6,274 nucleotides of DNA from Bacillota bacterium (GCA_021820165.1 JAKADW010000134.1:1-6274); one strand, 5' to 3'. Shown: positions 1 through 5,870, numbered from the stretch's first letter. Numbers and translations are program-made. The notes: generated from the sequence alone by a model not told the origin.

Positions 1-400
1 TGTGAGAGCCAGGAAGAGGTTGCCGGAATTCGCGAATAGACCCCCCCGGATTTATCCGTAGGGAGGTTCAGCCGTTAGGTACTACAGGTCGTTCCCGCTA
101 TTCCAGGACGAACCACATGAGTGTTGAATTTCTTGACACCAACATTCTCTATGGGCCAGCGCTCGTAGCGCCACGGAATCTTCACCATAGAGCCGTCGAC
201 CACGACTGCCTGGGTACGACGGTGCTTCTCCCGTCTTGCTAGAGTCGTCACGAATCGTTACACTCATCTTAGCGATAGTACCAGTGGAGGTGAGTACGCT
301 GTCCCCGATCCTTGCGGCGTTTGTCCTGGTAGACGATAAGGCTAGCGAGACGAATGTGGTCATCCCCATCCTACCTCAGCATAAAGAGGTGGTACGCGCC
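1..400. other. Left-edge region without an intact gene
   Basis: No reading frame here has both a start with a ribosome site and a recognisable full-length product. The + frame ending in TAG at 59-61 could be the last residues of a gene that begins outside the window (..RLPEFANRPPRIYP), but nothing confirms it. A PIN-domain-like N-terminus begins at 117 (separate entry). The frame that becomes the small gene at 401 is open from 191, but its upstream part has no convincing start. A possible promoter, TTGCTA (236-241) with a 17-base spacer and TACACT (259-264), could serve that gene. The overall picture is decayed or rearranged DNA. Confidence 0.4.
117..242 (+). pseudogene. PIN-domain (VapC-like) N-terminal remnant
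   Basis: The frame from ATG 117 encodes 41 residues beginning MSVEFLDTNILY, which matches the hallmark start of PIN-domain ribonucleases (toxins of VapBC modules). In that family the Asp of the LDTN motif (here D7) is the first metal-binding acidic residue. AGGA at 105-108 lies 8 bases upstream of the ATG, a plausible ribosome site. A later stretch, GTTVLLPS (about residues 32-39), resembles the strand that precedes the second acidic residue in PIN proteins, but the frame then stops at TAG 240-242. PIN proteins normally have about 130 residues, and the other frames downstream show no PIN continuation, so this is best read as a truncated or decayed gene. No VapB-like antitoxin can be recognised in the 116 bases upstream. 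The match rests on a short motif and could be chance. Confidence 0.35.
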
Positions 401-541
401 ATGACTCACCTGGCACAGCTCCGTACGTGGATGAAAGCCCACATCGACGATGGGCTTCCTTATCAAGAAATCCTCGAGAACTTAGAGGCAGTCCAAAATC
501 CACAAGCTCGACTAACAATTCGCATTGAACGCGCCGTCTAA
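401..541 (+). CDS. Small hypothetical protein (46 aa)
   Basis: A small protein of unknown function; I do not recognise a family. The chosen ATG 401 is preceded by AGGTGG (387-392) with 8 bases of spacing, the best start signal in this frame. The frame stays open upstream to 191 and could be read from GTG 356 (61 aa) or TTG 236 (101 aa), but those starts lack a good ribosome site. The product (MTHLAQLRTWMKAHIDDGLP..) is probably mostly helical: an amphipathic segment at residues 1-30, including YQEILENLEAVQN, then a basic tail rich in Arg and Ile. There are no signal peptide or membrane segments. Its TAA stop (539-541) overlaps the TAG of the convergent ABC ATPase gene by four bases, a tight end-to-end packing. 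It may be real, or a chance open frame. Confidence 0.4.
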   Translation: MTHLAQLRTWMKAHIDDGLPYQEILENLEAVQNPQARLTIRIERAV

Positions 542-1335
542 GACGACCTGGCGACCCGAATCCAGGGCCGGCCATCATGCCACTCGATTCGGACTGGAAC
601 CTCGTAACATTGGCTTAAATCACGGTCAGTGAGTACCTCGGTTTTGAGCCCCGACCGCTCTACGCGGCCTTGCCTGATTAACAGGGCATGGGTCACCCAC
701 GGCATAATTTCTTCGGTTTGGTGGGTCACGTAAATGACGGTGGGACTCTCGTGACCGCTGACCAGTTCGCCCAAATCAGCCAGGAATTGTTCTCGACCGC
801 TAAGGTCGAGGCCTTGGGTCGGTTCGTCCAAAATCAAGAGGCGCGGATTACTTACCCAGGCGCGGGCCAATAGTACCCGTTGCCGCTGCCCTTGCGACAG
901 TTGCGCCAGCGGGCGCTGGGCCATACGATCGAGACCTAGGCGTTCCATGACCTCATCCGCTTTGCGGGCCACAGTCTCGGAAGTGGCCGAAAGGCCCATC
1001 AGGCGGCCCTCGGATCCCCCCCAAATAAGACGCTCGACCGTGTCCCCGCCATGATGCGCCGCCAGCCAATCGGTGACGGCACTGCTAATCCATCCGATGC
1101 TACGGCGCAATTCCCGTAAATCTACTGTCCCGAATCGGTGGCCCAAGACTGCAACCTCACCACTAGTCGGCCACTGATAGCCGTTGATGATGTTGAGCAA
1201 TGAAGACTTACCTGCCCCGTTGGGGCCTAAAAACGCCCAATGTTGACCGACACTGACAGTCCAGTCTATATCCTTTAGAATTTGGTCGCTCCCCCGGTGC
1301 CACGATACCGCACGAAGTTCGACGACGTTGCCCAC
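538..1335 (-). CDS. Solitary ABC transporter-type ATPase (YlmA/ModF-like)
   Basis: A 265-residue single nucleotide-binding domain of the ABC superfamily, the right length for the YlmA/ModF-like group of cytoplasmic ATPases. Visible motifs are an aromatic A-loop residue W12, Walker A GPNGAGKSS (37-45, K43), signature LSQGQRQRV (146-154), Walker B LLILDEP (166-172) with catalytic E171, D-loop GLDLSG (175-180) and switch His H205 in YVTHQ. The usual Q-loop glutamine is absent: the segment reads IGWISSAV (80-87). The C-terminal 25 residues (EVPVRIEW..) form a short extension seen in this group. No permease or binding protein lies nearby, so the partner, if any, is unknown. The start is GTG 1335, with AGGGGGAC (1349-1342) giving 8 bases from the G-run to the start. 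It is transcribed divergently from the aldo/keto reductase. The family is clear; the transported substrate or role cannot be told from sequence. Confidence 0.9.
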   Translation of the reverse strand: MGNVVELRAVSWHRGSDQILKDIDWTVSVGQHWAFLGPNGAGKSSLLNIINGYQWPTSGEVAVLGHRFGTVDLRELRRSIGWISSAVTDWLAAHHGGDTVERLIWGGSEGRLMGLSATSETVARKADEVMERLGLDRMAQRPLAQLSQGQRQRVLLARAWVSNPRLLILDEPTQGLDLSGREQFLADLGELVSGHESPTVIYVTHQTEEIMPWVTHALLIRQGRVERSGLKTEVLTDRDLSQCYEVPVRIEWHDGRPWIRVARSS

Positions 1336-1363
1336 TCTGGTGTCCCCCTGTCCGACCGTGCGT

Positions 1364-1392
1364 TCTATAGAATTCGCTTAGAATCCTCAAAA
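1364..1392 (-). promoter_or_regulatory. Candidate promoter of the ABC ATPase gene
   Basis: On the minus strand a -10-like TATAGA (1369-1364) lies 28 bases before the GTG start. Possible -35 elements are TTGAGG (1390-1385, 15-base spacer) or TTTTGA (1392-1387, 17-base spacer); neither is strong. The -10 sits within a perfect 10-base palindrome TTCTATAGAA (1363-1372), which could be an operator or merely chance. Confidence 0.35.
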
Positions 1393-1422
1393 GTCCTGCC
1401 CCAAAGCCGCGGAATTATCGTC

Positions 1423-1452
1423 CCGACGGGTAGCGGCAAAACGTATTATAAT
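1423..1452 (+). promoter_or_regulatory. Promoter of the aldo/keto reductase gene (leaderless)
   Basis: A perfect TATAAT (1447-1452) ends 7 bases before the ATG at 1460, so transcription should begin at or next to the start codon. The best -35 is CCGACG (1423-1428, 18-base spacer), matching only the GAC core of TTGACA. No Shine-Dalgarno sequence precedes the ATG, which agrees with a leaderless mRNA. Confidence 0.65.
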
Positions 1453-1459
1453 ATACCGT

Positions 1460-2431
1460 ATGACCCCAACATTCGAGCTCCGGAGATTAGGCCAGTCCAA
1501 TACTTATTGGTCCCCGATCGGCCTTGGGACCTGGCAATTTAGTCAGGGCCGCGGCCTCATAGGGAAGTTCTGGCCCACACTGTCTCAAACTCAGATAACC
1601 GCGGTGGTAAGAGCCGCACTTGATAGCGGGATAAATTGGTTTGACACCGCCGAAGCGTATGGGCAAGGTCGGTCCGAACAGGCATTAGCTAGGGCCCTTG
1701 ACGCCTTACATGTCAAATTTGATGAGGCTGCGATTGCTACCAAGTGGTGGCCCCTATTGCGCACCTCGCACCACCTACAACGTAGTATTGGCCTGCGGCT
1801 GGGGGCTTTGCAACAGCGGCCCATCGCCCTCTATCAGATTCACCAACCGTTTTCGCAATCCACGATCGAAAGCCAAATGCGCGCTATGGCATCGCTACGA
1901 GAACGGGGACTCATCCAGCAGATCGGCGTTAGTAACTTTAATGCTACCCAGATGGCGCGGGCTCACCGTACCCTAAAGACTTTTGGTTACGCTCTGGCAT
2001 CAAACCAGATTCGCTATAACCTCTTGCAGCGTGAAATCGAAACCAACGGACTCGTGGACCAGGCCAAAGAGTTAGGCATTAGCCTCATAGCCTATTCACC
2101 GCTGGCCCAGGGCCTGCTTACGGGGAAGTTTCATTCCGGGCATTCCCGCCCTCAAGGCTTTAGGAGATGGGCTCCCATGTTCCGTCCTCACGTGCTTAAG
2201 CGAACCGCCGCCTTGATTAGCGCCATGCAAACCCTGGCCGATAAATACACAGTGGAGGTCTCTCAAGTCGCTCTCAATTGGGTGATCACCGCGGCCGGGG
2301 ATACCATGTTTGCAATTCCAGGGGCTAGCTCCCCACAACAGGCTAGAGGTAATTGCCGGGCCATGGGTTGGGCCCTAACCAAAAGCGAGTGGGAATGGCT
2401 GGGCCAGCTAAGCTCCGAGACTCGTAAGTAA
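1460..2431 (+). CDS. Aldo/keto reductase
   Basis: A cytoplasmic NAD(P)H-dependent oxidoreductase with the (beta/alpha)8 barrel of the AKR superfamily, 323 residues, full length. The catalytic tetrad is visible: D62 and Y67 in NWFDTAEAYG, K95 in ATKWW and H128 in LYQIHQP. Cofactor-contacting motifs follow: GVSNF (156-160), Q183 in the NQIRYN stretch, AYSPLAQGLLTGK (211-223), and IPGASSPQQARGN (286-298) near the C-terminus, which is typical of NADP-binding members. Family members reduce aldehydes and ketones; the real substrate cannot be read from the sequence. It is the first of four co-directional genes, with 59 bases to the glycosyltransferase. The start at 1460 is preferred because the family N-terminus (LRRLGQSNTYWSPIGLGTW) follows at once and a TATAAT sits just upstream, implying leaderless translation. 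Confidence 0.92.
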   Translation: MTPTFELRRLGQSNTYWSPIGLGTWQFSQGRGLIGKFWPTLSQTQITAVVRAALDSGINWFDTAEAYGQGRSEQALARALDALHVKFDEAAIATKWWPLLRTSHHLQRSIGLRLGALQQRPIALYQIHQPFSQSTIESQMRAMASLRERGLIQQIGVSNFNATQMARAHRTLKTFGYALASNQIRYNLLQREIETNGLVDQAKELGISLIAYSPLAQGLLTGKFHSGHSRPQGFRRWAPMFRPHVLKRTAALISAMQTLADKYTVEVSQVALNWVITAAGDTMFAIPGASSPQQARGNCRAMGWALTKSEWEWLGQLSSETRK

Positions 2432-2472
2432 ATCCCTCGGGTATGCTGGGAATAGTCAAGTCGCACCACTCC

Positions 2473-2479
2473 GAGGAGG
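2473..2479 (+). promoter_or_regulatory. Shine-Dalgarno site of the glycosyltransferase gene
   Basis: GAGGAGG is a near-perfect anti-16S match, 11 bases before ATG 2491, slightly longer than usual spacing. It fixes the start and contrasts with the leaderless gene upstream. Confidence 0.7.
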
Positions 2480-2490
2480 CAAGTATCTAG

Positions 2491-3369
2491 ATGGTCGGAA
2501 TTAGTGTGGTGGTTCCGGTATACCGTGGCCGCCGATATCTGGCAGAGACTCTCACGTCGATTCCGTCCATAGCCCAAGGACTCCCCGTGGAAGTCATCGT
2601 GGTAGAGGATGGTAGTCCCGAGCTCGAACGCGTGGAGGACATTGCGCGTAACGCCGGTTCCTCTTATTATCTATTGAATCCCAACCAAGGGGTGGCGCAT
2701 GCGCGCCGCTATGGCGCAAGTCAATCCCAATTTTCCGATGGATTCATTATGTTCTTGGATCAGGATGATGTGTTGCTAGACGGATCGCTTGACACTCTGG
2801 TACAGATCCTCGAGTCCCGCCCTGAATTTAGCTGGGTGGTGTCCAATGCGCTGCTAAGGTTTCCTGATGGGTCCGAGCGACCTCTCTACGTGACCAAGCA
2901 TCCCTCCCTAAAACTATCTGACTTAAAGATGTTTAACCATATTGTCACTCCCTCGCAGGTGCTCATTCGTCTTTCAACCTATCGATCCTGCCGCAACATA
3001 CCGAACGCGATGCCGTATCCCGGCGCCGACGACTGGATTCTCTGGTTGTCCTTACTTTCCGAGTCCCATCGGGCTCTTTATGTGCCGGAGCCCCAGGTCC
3101 TGTATCGGATGCATGGCGCCAATGTCAGCACCGACATCCCGTCAATGCGCCAAAGTGAGCGCTATGTGGTAGCGGAATGGTTCCCGCGGCTCGGCTTTAG
3201 TCGGTGGGATCAACGCAGGTACCAGGCCAGGGTTCGGCTAGACCATCTGCTCTTAAATCGTCATGCAGGACTAGCCGCCGAACTCGCGCACTTTCTTGGA
3301 CCCGATCCCCTTGCGGCGATTGCCGCGCTATGGTATTTCACCCAACATCGGATGAAAGGACTAGTCTGA
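2491..3369 (+). CDS. Family 2 glycosyltransferase (GT-A fold)
   Basis: A 292-residue inverting-type glycosyltransferase that would transfer a sugar from a nucleotide-sugar donor to an unknown acceptor such as a cell-surface glycan or lipid. The GT2 order is clear: ISVVVPVYRGRRYLAETL (4-21), the nucleotide-binding EVIVVEDGSPE (34-44, D40), GVAHARRYGA (67-76), the metal-binding DQDD (90-93), GADDW (178-182) at the place of the catalytic acidic/W motif, and YRMHGANVS (205-213), a common C-terminal GT2 motif. No membrane segment is evident, so it is probably cytoplasmic or membrane-associated. The C-terminal 75 residues are basic and helical and could contact the membrane. It lies between the aldo/keto reductase and the DNA-binding protein. 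No other polysaccharide genes are visible, so its pathway is unknown. Confidence 0.9.
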   Translation: MVGISVVVPVYRGRRYLAETLTSIPSIAQGLPVEVIVVEDGSPELERVEDIARNAGSSYYLLNPNQGVAHARRYGASQSQFSDGFIMFLDQDDVLLDGSLDTLVQILESRPEFSWVVSNALLRFPDGSERPLYVTKHPSLKLSDLKMFNHIVTPSQVLIRLSTYRSCRNIPNAMPYPGADDWILWLSLLSESHRALYVPEPQVLYRMHGANVSTDIPSMRQSERYVVAEWFPRLGFSRWDQRRYQARVRLDHLLLNRHAGLAAELAHFLGPDPLAAIAALWYFTQHRMKGLV

Positions 3370-3381
3370 TCCCGTCGTAAT

Positions 3382-3390
3382 TGGTATAAT
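3382..3390 (+). promoter_or_regulatory. Extended -10 promoter before the HTH/coiled-coil gene
   Basis: TGGTATAAT is a perfect extended -10 element, located 13 bases past the glycosyltransferase stop. No good -35 is present, which is normal for extended -10 promoters. Transcription should begin near 3397, so the in-frame ATG at 3391 would not be in the transcript. This supports ATG 3418 as the real start. Confidence 0.65.
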
Positions 3391-3417
3391 ATGGCATCAT
3401 TTACGGGGGTGGAACCC

Positions 3418-3951
3418 ATGGACGAGTGGTTATCAATTAGTCAAATCCAAGAACAAACCGGCATTCCCGAGCGCACCGTGCGTCGCTACCTGGCACGATA
3501 TCGCGAGCAATTACACCTAAAAACCCATAACCGGTCCTATCTCGTGGATCCTATGGTGTTGCCTCTCTTGCTAGAAATTCGTGATCTATACGCCCAAGGC
3601 CACTCGCACCAAAAGGTGCTGGAGGCGATCCGAAGTAGGATTTCGTCCGCCGAAGGGGCTGACAATCTAGCCGTGGAGACTCTGGTAGCCACTGACGACA
3701 ATGGTGGCGACAGCGCGGTGGAGGCAGAGATTCCTGAGAGCGATTTACGGCAGGCCCTGGAGGGTCTCCGCGATGAACTCGAGACCATCCGGTCTCAGCT
3801 GGTATCGGAAGCCCAAGCTCGCACTCAAGCTGAGGAAGCCCGAGATCTATACATTTTGAAGCGCGACGAGCAGCTCGTGGCCACCATGCGACAACTCCTC
3901 AATGAACGTAAAAAACCATGGTGGCAACGGCGAGGGACATCCGTGGTATGA
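3418..3951 (+). CDS. MerR-like HTH / coiled-coil DNA-binding protein (DUF3967-like tail)
   Basis: A 177-residue protein in three parts. Residues 4-27 (WLSISQIQEQTGIPERTVRRYLAR) form a MerR/excisionase-type winged helix-turn-helix, followed to about residue 75 by the rest of the wing and helices (RSYLVDPMVLPLL, then GHSHQKVLEAIR). Residues 76-105 are a polar, acidic linker. Residues 106-165 are a predicted coiled coil with heptad leucines. The C-terminal KRDEQLVATMRQL..KKPWWQRRG recalls the DUF3967/RacA-like tail found in Gram-positive chromosome-anchoring or plasmid-associated proteins, where the Trp-rich basic end may touch membrane or partner. The start at 3418 (GGGGGTGG at 3405-3412, 5 bases away) is preferred over ATG 3391, which lies upstream of the expected transcription start. 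The role, transcription factor or nucleoid/segregation protein, is undecided; the lack of a ligand domain and the long coiled coil favour the latter. Confidence 0.75.
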   Translation: MDEWLSISQIQEQTGIPERTVRRYLARYREQLHLKTHNRSYLVDPMVLPLLLEIRDLYAQGHSHQKVLEAIRSRISSAEGADNLAVETLVATDDNGGDSAVEAEIPESDLRQALEGLRDELETIRSQLVSEAQARTQAEEARDLYILKRDEQLVATMRQLLNERKKPWWQRRGTSVV

Positions 3952-3954
3952 TCT

Positions 3955-3963
3955 TGGCATAAT
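3955..3963 (+). promoter_or_regulatory. Extended -10 promoter before the AIF-like gene
   Basis: TGGCATAAT (TG, one base, CATAAT) starts four bases after the stop of the upstream gene. Transcription would begin around 3969-3971, giving a leader of only about 8 bases before ATG 3978. The gene may therefore be transcribed on its own as well as by read-through. Confidence 0.5.
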
Positions 3964-3968
3964 CTTCT

Positions 3969-3975
3969 AAGGAGG
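3969..3975 (+). promoter_or_regulatory. Unusually close Shine-Dalgarno site of the AIF-like gene
   Basis: AAGGAGG is a perfect ribosome-binding core but only 2 bases separate it from ATG 3978, shorter than the normal 5-9. If this spacing is real, an unusual downstream start such as ATT 3984 (8 bases away) must be considered. Confidence 0.6.
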
Positions 3976-3977
3976 CG

Positions 3978-5171
3978 ATGGCCATTTATTACCCCTATCT
4001 GATTATCGGCGGCGGTATGACAGCAAGTGCTGCCATCAACGGAATCCGTAAACACGACAAGGAGGGCACTATCGGCGTCTTCTCGAGCGAGCGGTATCCG
4101 GCGTACAATCGCCCGCCCCTGAGCAAAAAGCTATGGTTAGAAGACCGCGTTGAAGCCATTTGGTGCCAACCCAAGGGCATGCCCACCGGGGTCGAAGAGC
4201 ACTTAGCGACCCCGATTTTATCGATCAATCCCGACGCTCACGCCGTCGTTGATGTCTGGGGGAATACGTGGGAATATGGGAAATTGCTATTGGCTACAGG
4301 AGGATCCCCTCGAAAACTGTCCGGGCCCGATGCTGGCGTACGGTACTATCGCACGTTAGATGACTACTTTAGTTTGTATCAGGCTCTAAAACCGGAGAGT
4401 CATGTCGCGATGATTGGCGCAGGCTTTATTGGATCCGAGCTCGCTGCAGTCTTGGCCACCAGAGGACATCAGGTCACCATGATTTTCCCGGAAGAGCATC
4501 TCTTAAGTACGAAGTTCCCCCGAGACCTCTCCAAGTATATTGAACGGACCTATCACGAACACCAGGTCGAGTTGATGGCGCAGACCACGATGGCGTCCGT
4601 GTCACGGCAGGGACGAATTTTTTTGCTGGAAACCAGTAGCGGGCAGACCGTAACTGCTGACGTAGTGGTTGCGGGGCTCGGGATTTCCCCGAATGTCGAG
4701 TTGGCTACCGAGGCGCATCTGGAGATTAGCGATGGGATTGTGGTCAACTCCAGACTTGAGACCTCGGCGTCAGATGTCTGGGCAGCGGGCGACGTGGCGT
4801 CATTTCAACTACCGTTTTGGTCGGAGCGGCTCCGTCTGGAGCATGAAGATGCGGCTCTGAGTCAAGGCCGCTTGGCAGGTGAAAACATGGCCGGAGCCGG
4901 TAAGCACTATACCCACCTCCCCTTTTTCTATTCGGACATGTTTACTTTTGGCTACGAAGCCATTGGACGTCTAGATAGCCGTCTCGAAGTGTTTTCAGAT
5001 TGGACCACCTTTGGCGAGGAAGGGGTGCTGTATTACTTGGATCAGGGGCGAGTGGTTGGAGTGCTCAATTGGAATGTCTGGGACCGCATCCCTGCAGCGC
5101 GGGAACTTATTGTTTCGGGAACGCACGTCGTAAATCCCAAAGAGCTGAAGGGCCGGATTACGGCAAGCTAA
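3978..5171 (+). CDS. AIF-like FAD/NADH oxidoreductase
   Basis: A 397-residue flavoprotein of the pyridine nucleotide-disulfide/ferredoxin reductase fold that closely follows mitochondrial apoptosis-inducing factor (AIF, an NADH oxidase-type flavoprotein). Features in order: FAD-binding Rossmann IIGGGMTA (9-16); YNRPPLSKKLW (43-53), matching AIF RPPLSKELW with the flavin-contacting Lys; LLLATGGSPRKL (103-114); NADH-binding IGAGFIGSELA (146-156), whose Glu154 matches an AIF active-site Glu; IFPE (169-172); GLGISPNVELA (233-243); FAD motif VWAAGDVASF (267-276); LEHEDAALSQGRLAGENM (287-304) and FFYSDMFTFGYEAIGRLDS (316-334), both close to AIF C-terminal sequence; then GVLNWNVWDRIPAARELI (361-378). 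There is no CxxC and only one Cys, so it is not a disulfide reductase. It lacks the long insertion of human AIF and any targeting peptide. It is probably cytoplasmic, accepting NADH electrons; the acceptor is unknown. It is the last gene of the run, before a terminator. Confidence 0.9.
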   Translation: MAIYYPYLIIGGGMTASAAINGIRKHDKEGTIGVFSSERYPAYNRPPLSKKLWLEDRVEAIWCQPKGMPTGVEEHLATPILSINPDAHAVVDVWGNTWEYGKLLLATGGSPRKLSGPDAGVRYYRTLDDYFSLYQALKPESHVAMIGAGFIGSELAAVLATRGHQVTMIFPEEHLLSTKFPRDLSKYIERTYHEHQVELMAQTTMASVSRQGRIFLLETSSGQTVTADVVVAGLGISPNVELATEAHLEISDGIVVNSRLETSASDVWAAGDVASFQLPFWSERLRLEHEDAALSQGRLAGENMAGAGKHYTHLPFFYSDMFTFGYEAIGRLDSRLEVFSDWTTFGEEGVLYYLDQGRVVGVLNWNVWDRIPAARELIVSGTHVVNPKELKGRITAS

Positions 5172-5242
5172 CCACCTGCTCCGTTTTGGGCAACGCAAGG
5201 GAATGGTTCTGATGACCTAACTTCGGCGCGCTCTATTCTAGC

Positions 5243-5275
5243 AAGTCCCCACTCTTGGCGGGGGCTTTATTACCG
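5243..5275 (+). terminator. Intrinsic terminator after the AIF-like gene
   Basis: AAGTCCCC (5243-5250) pairs with GGGGGCTT (5260-5267) in an 8-bp stem with one G-T pair and a 9-base loop. The stem is followed by T-rich TATTA. It lies 71 bases after the stop codon of the AIF-like gene and would end the four-gene run. Confidence 0.7.
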
Positions 5276-5544
5276 GCGGATTTCGTTCTGTTCCGTCTGG
5301 GGAGAGAATCTATGAGTTTAGCGAGACCGTATCTTGAGAATACCGACCAGTTTGGCAACGGGTTAGTCGGTTTTTAGGCGGGCGTCCCCCGGGAGTGGCA
5401 GCCCGCGCCATCGTAAAACTCCATAACTCAAGCGATCTGTGCTAGACGCCTCGGGACCCGCCGCACACTATTTCCGCGCTTTGGTTCAAGCTCTATCGAC
5501 TTCCCGACGGGCCCCGTAAATCGTCACTCTACACTTAATGCCTG
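5276..5544. other. Intergenic region with weak signals only
   Basis: No convincing gene. The best small frame, ATG 5312 to TAG 5377 (21 residues, MSLARPYLENTDQFGNGLVGF), has GGGGAG at 5299-5304 as a possible ribosome site, but resembles nothing I know and ends in a hairpin (separate entry). GCGGGC (5378-5383) and GCCCGC (5401-5406) form a GC-rich hairpin with a 17-base gap. No recognisable transposase, integrase or RNA gene is present. Confidence 0.5.
5342..5375 (+). terminator. Possible second hairpin terminator
   Basis: ACCGAC (5342-5347) pairs perfectly with GTCGGT (5366-5371), followed by TTTT. The stem is only 6 bp and the loop 18 bases long, so it would be weak. It overlaps the end of a 21-codon frame. 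Confidence 0.3.
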
Positions 5545-5811
5545 CTACTCCCGGCGCCGCGTCATGGTAAATCCGATGTCCTGCAATGACTGTGTAGTCA
5601 ACGGGCGTACCACGGCCACATTCGGGGATTGCCATTCCATAAGCCCTTCATTGACCAGTAAGCGCAGCGCCCGGGAAAGCAAAGATTTGGCGACCCCTAA
5701 GTCACGCGCCTCTTCATCGATGGCAATTGTAGTACCTACCTCAAGGCGCCGGGTCAAAATAGCATCCCGATAGCGGCGCGATAGTTGCGATGGATTTTGT
5801 ACTAAACTCAC
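5545..5811 (-). CDS. DNA-binding-only GntR-family regulator
   Basis: An 88-residue winged helix-turn-helix regulator of the GntR superfamily. RRYRDAILTRRLEVGTTIAIDEEARDLGVAKSLLSRALRLLVNEGLMEW (about 12-60) gives the GntR fold, with recognition helix AKSLLSRALRLL (41-52) and wing PNVAVVRPL (63-71). The stretch VVRPLTTQSLQDIG (67-80) looks like the linker leading to a FadR-type (FCD) ligand domain, but the frame ends 8 residues later; full FadR-type proteins have 220-240 residues. I find no FCD remnant in any frame below 5545. It is either a stand-alone DNA-binding domain or a truncated regulator. GTG 5811 is preferred because AAAGGGG (5826-5820) lies 8 bases before it; ATG 5865 would add 18 unlikely residues. 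It diverges from the MMPL transporter gene, which it probably controls, with candidate operators between them. Confidence 0.8.
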   Translation of the reverse strand: MSLVQNPSQLSRRYRDAILTRRLEVGTTIAIDEEARDLGVAKSLLSRALRLLVNEGLMEWQSPNVAVVRPLTTQSLQDIGFTMTRRRE

Positions 5812-5870
5812 GTGAGAAACCCCTTTCCCCCAGAAGAGTGTCTTTGACGACGGTCCCGGGGCCATCCCCT

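Noticed and set aside
28..37. Perfect palindrome ATTCGCGAAT
   Set aside because: A single 10-base palindrome with no nearby promoter, gene or second copy; expected by chance.
75..254. Minus-strand open frame ending ..GVKKFNTHVVRPGIAGTTCST, thought at first to be a transposase tail
   Set aside because: No ribosome site before its ATG at 188, no DDE-type motif, and it lies antisense to the PIN-like start. I could not tie it to any family.
82..369. Longer minus-strand frame (95 residues)
   Set aside because: Composition is Ser/Arg-rich with no recognisable motif; it reads antisense to better-supported frames.
1282..1542. Plus-strand open frame containing PTGSGKT, a Walker A-like motif
   Set aside because: It overlaps the ABC ATPase gene, the divergent promoters and the reductase in other frames; the rest shows no NTPase motifs. 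The motif is a chance reading of promoter DNA.
2442..2447. TATGCT as a -10 for the glycosyltransferase gene
   Set aside because: No acceptable -35 at normal spacing and no extended -10; too weak to list.
3391..3417. Upstream ATG of the HTH/coiled-coil gene
   Set aside because: It directly abuts the TATAAT box, upstream of the expected transcription start, while ATG 3418 has a purine-rich ribosome site.
5413..5773. Plus-strand frame open across the GntR gene
   Set aside because: Most of it is the complement of the clear GntR coding sequence, and it lacks a start with a ribosome site.
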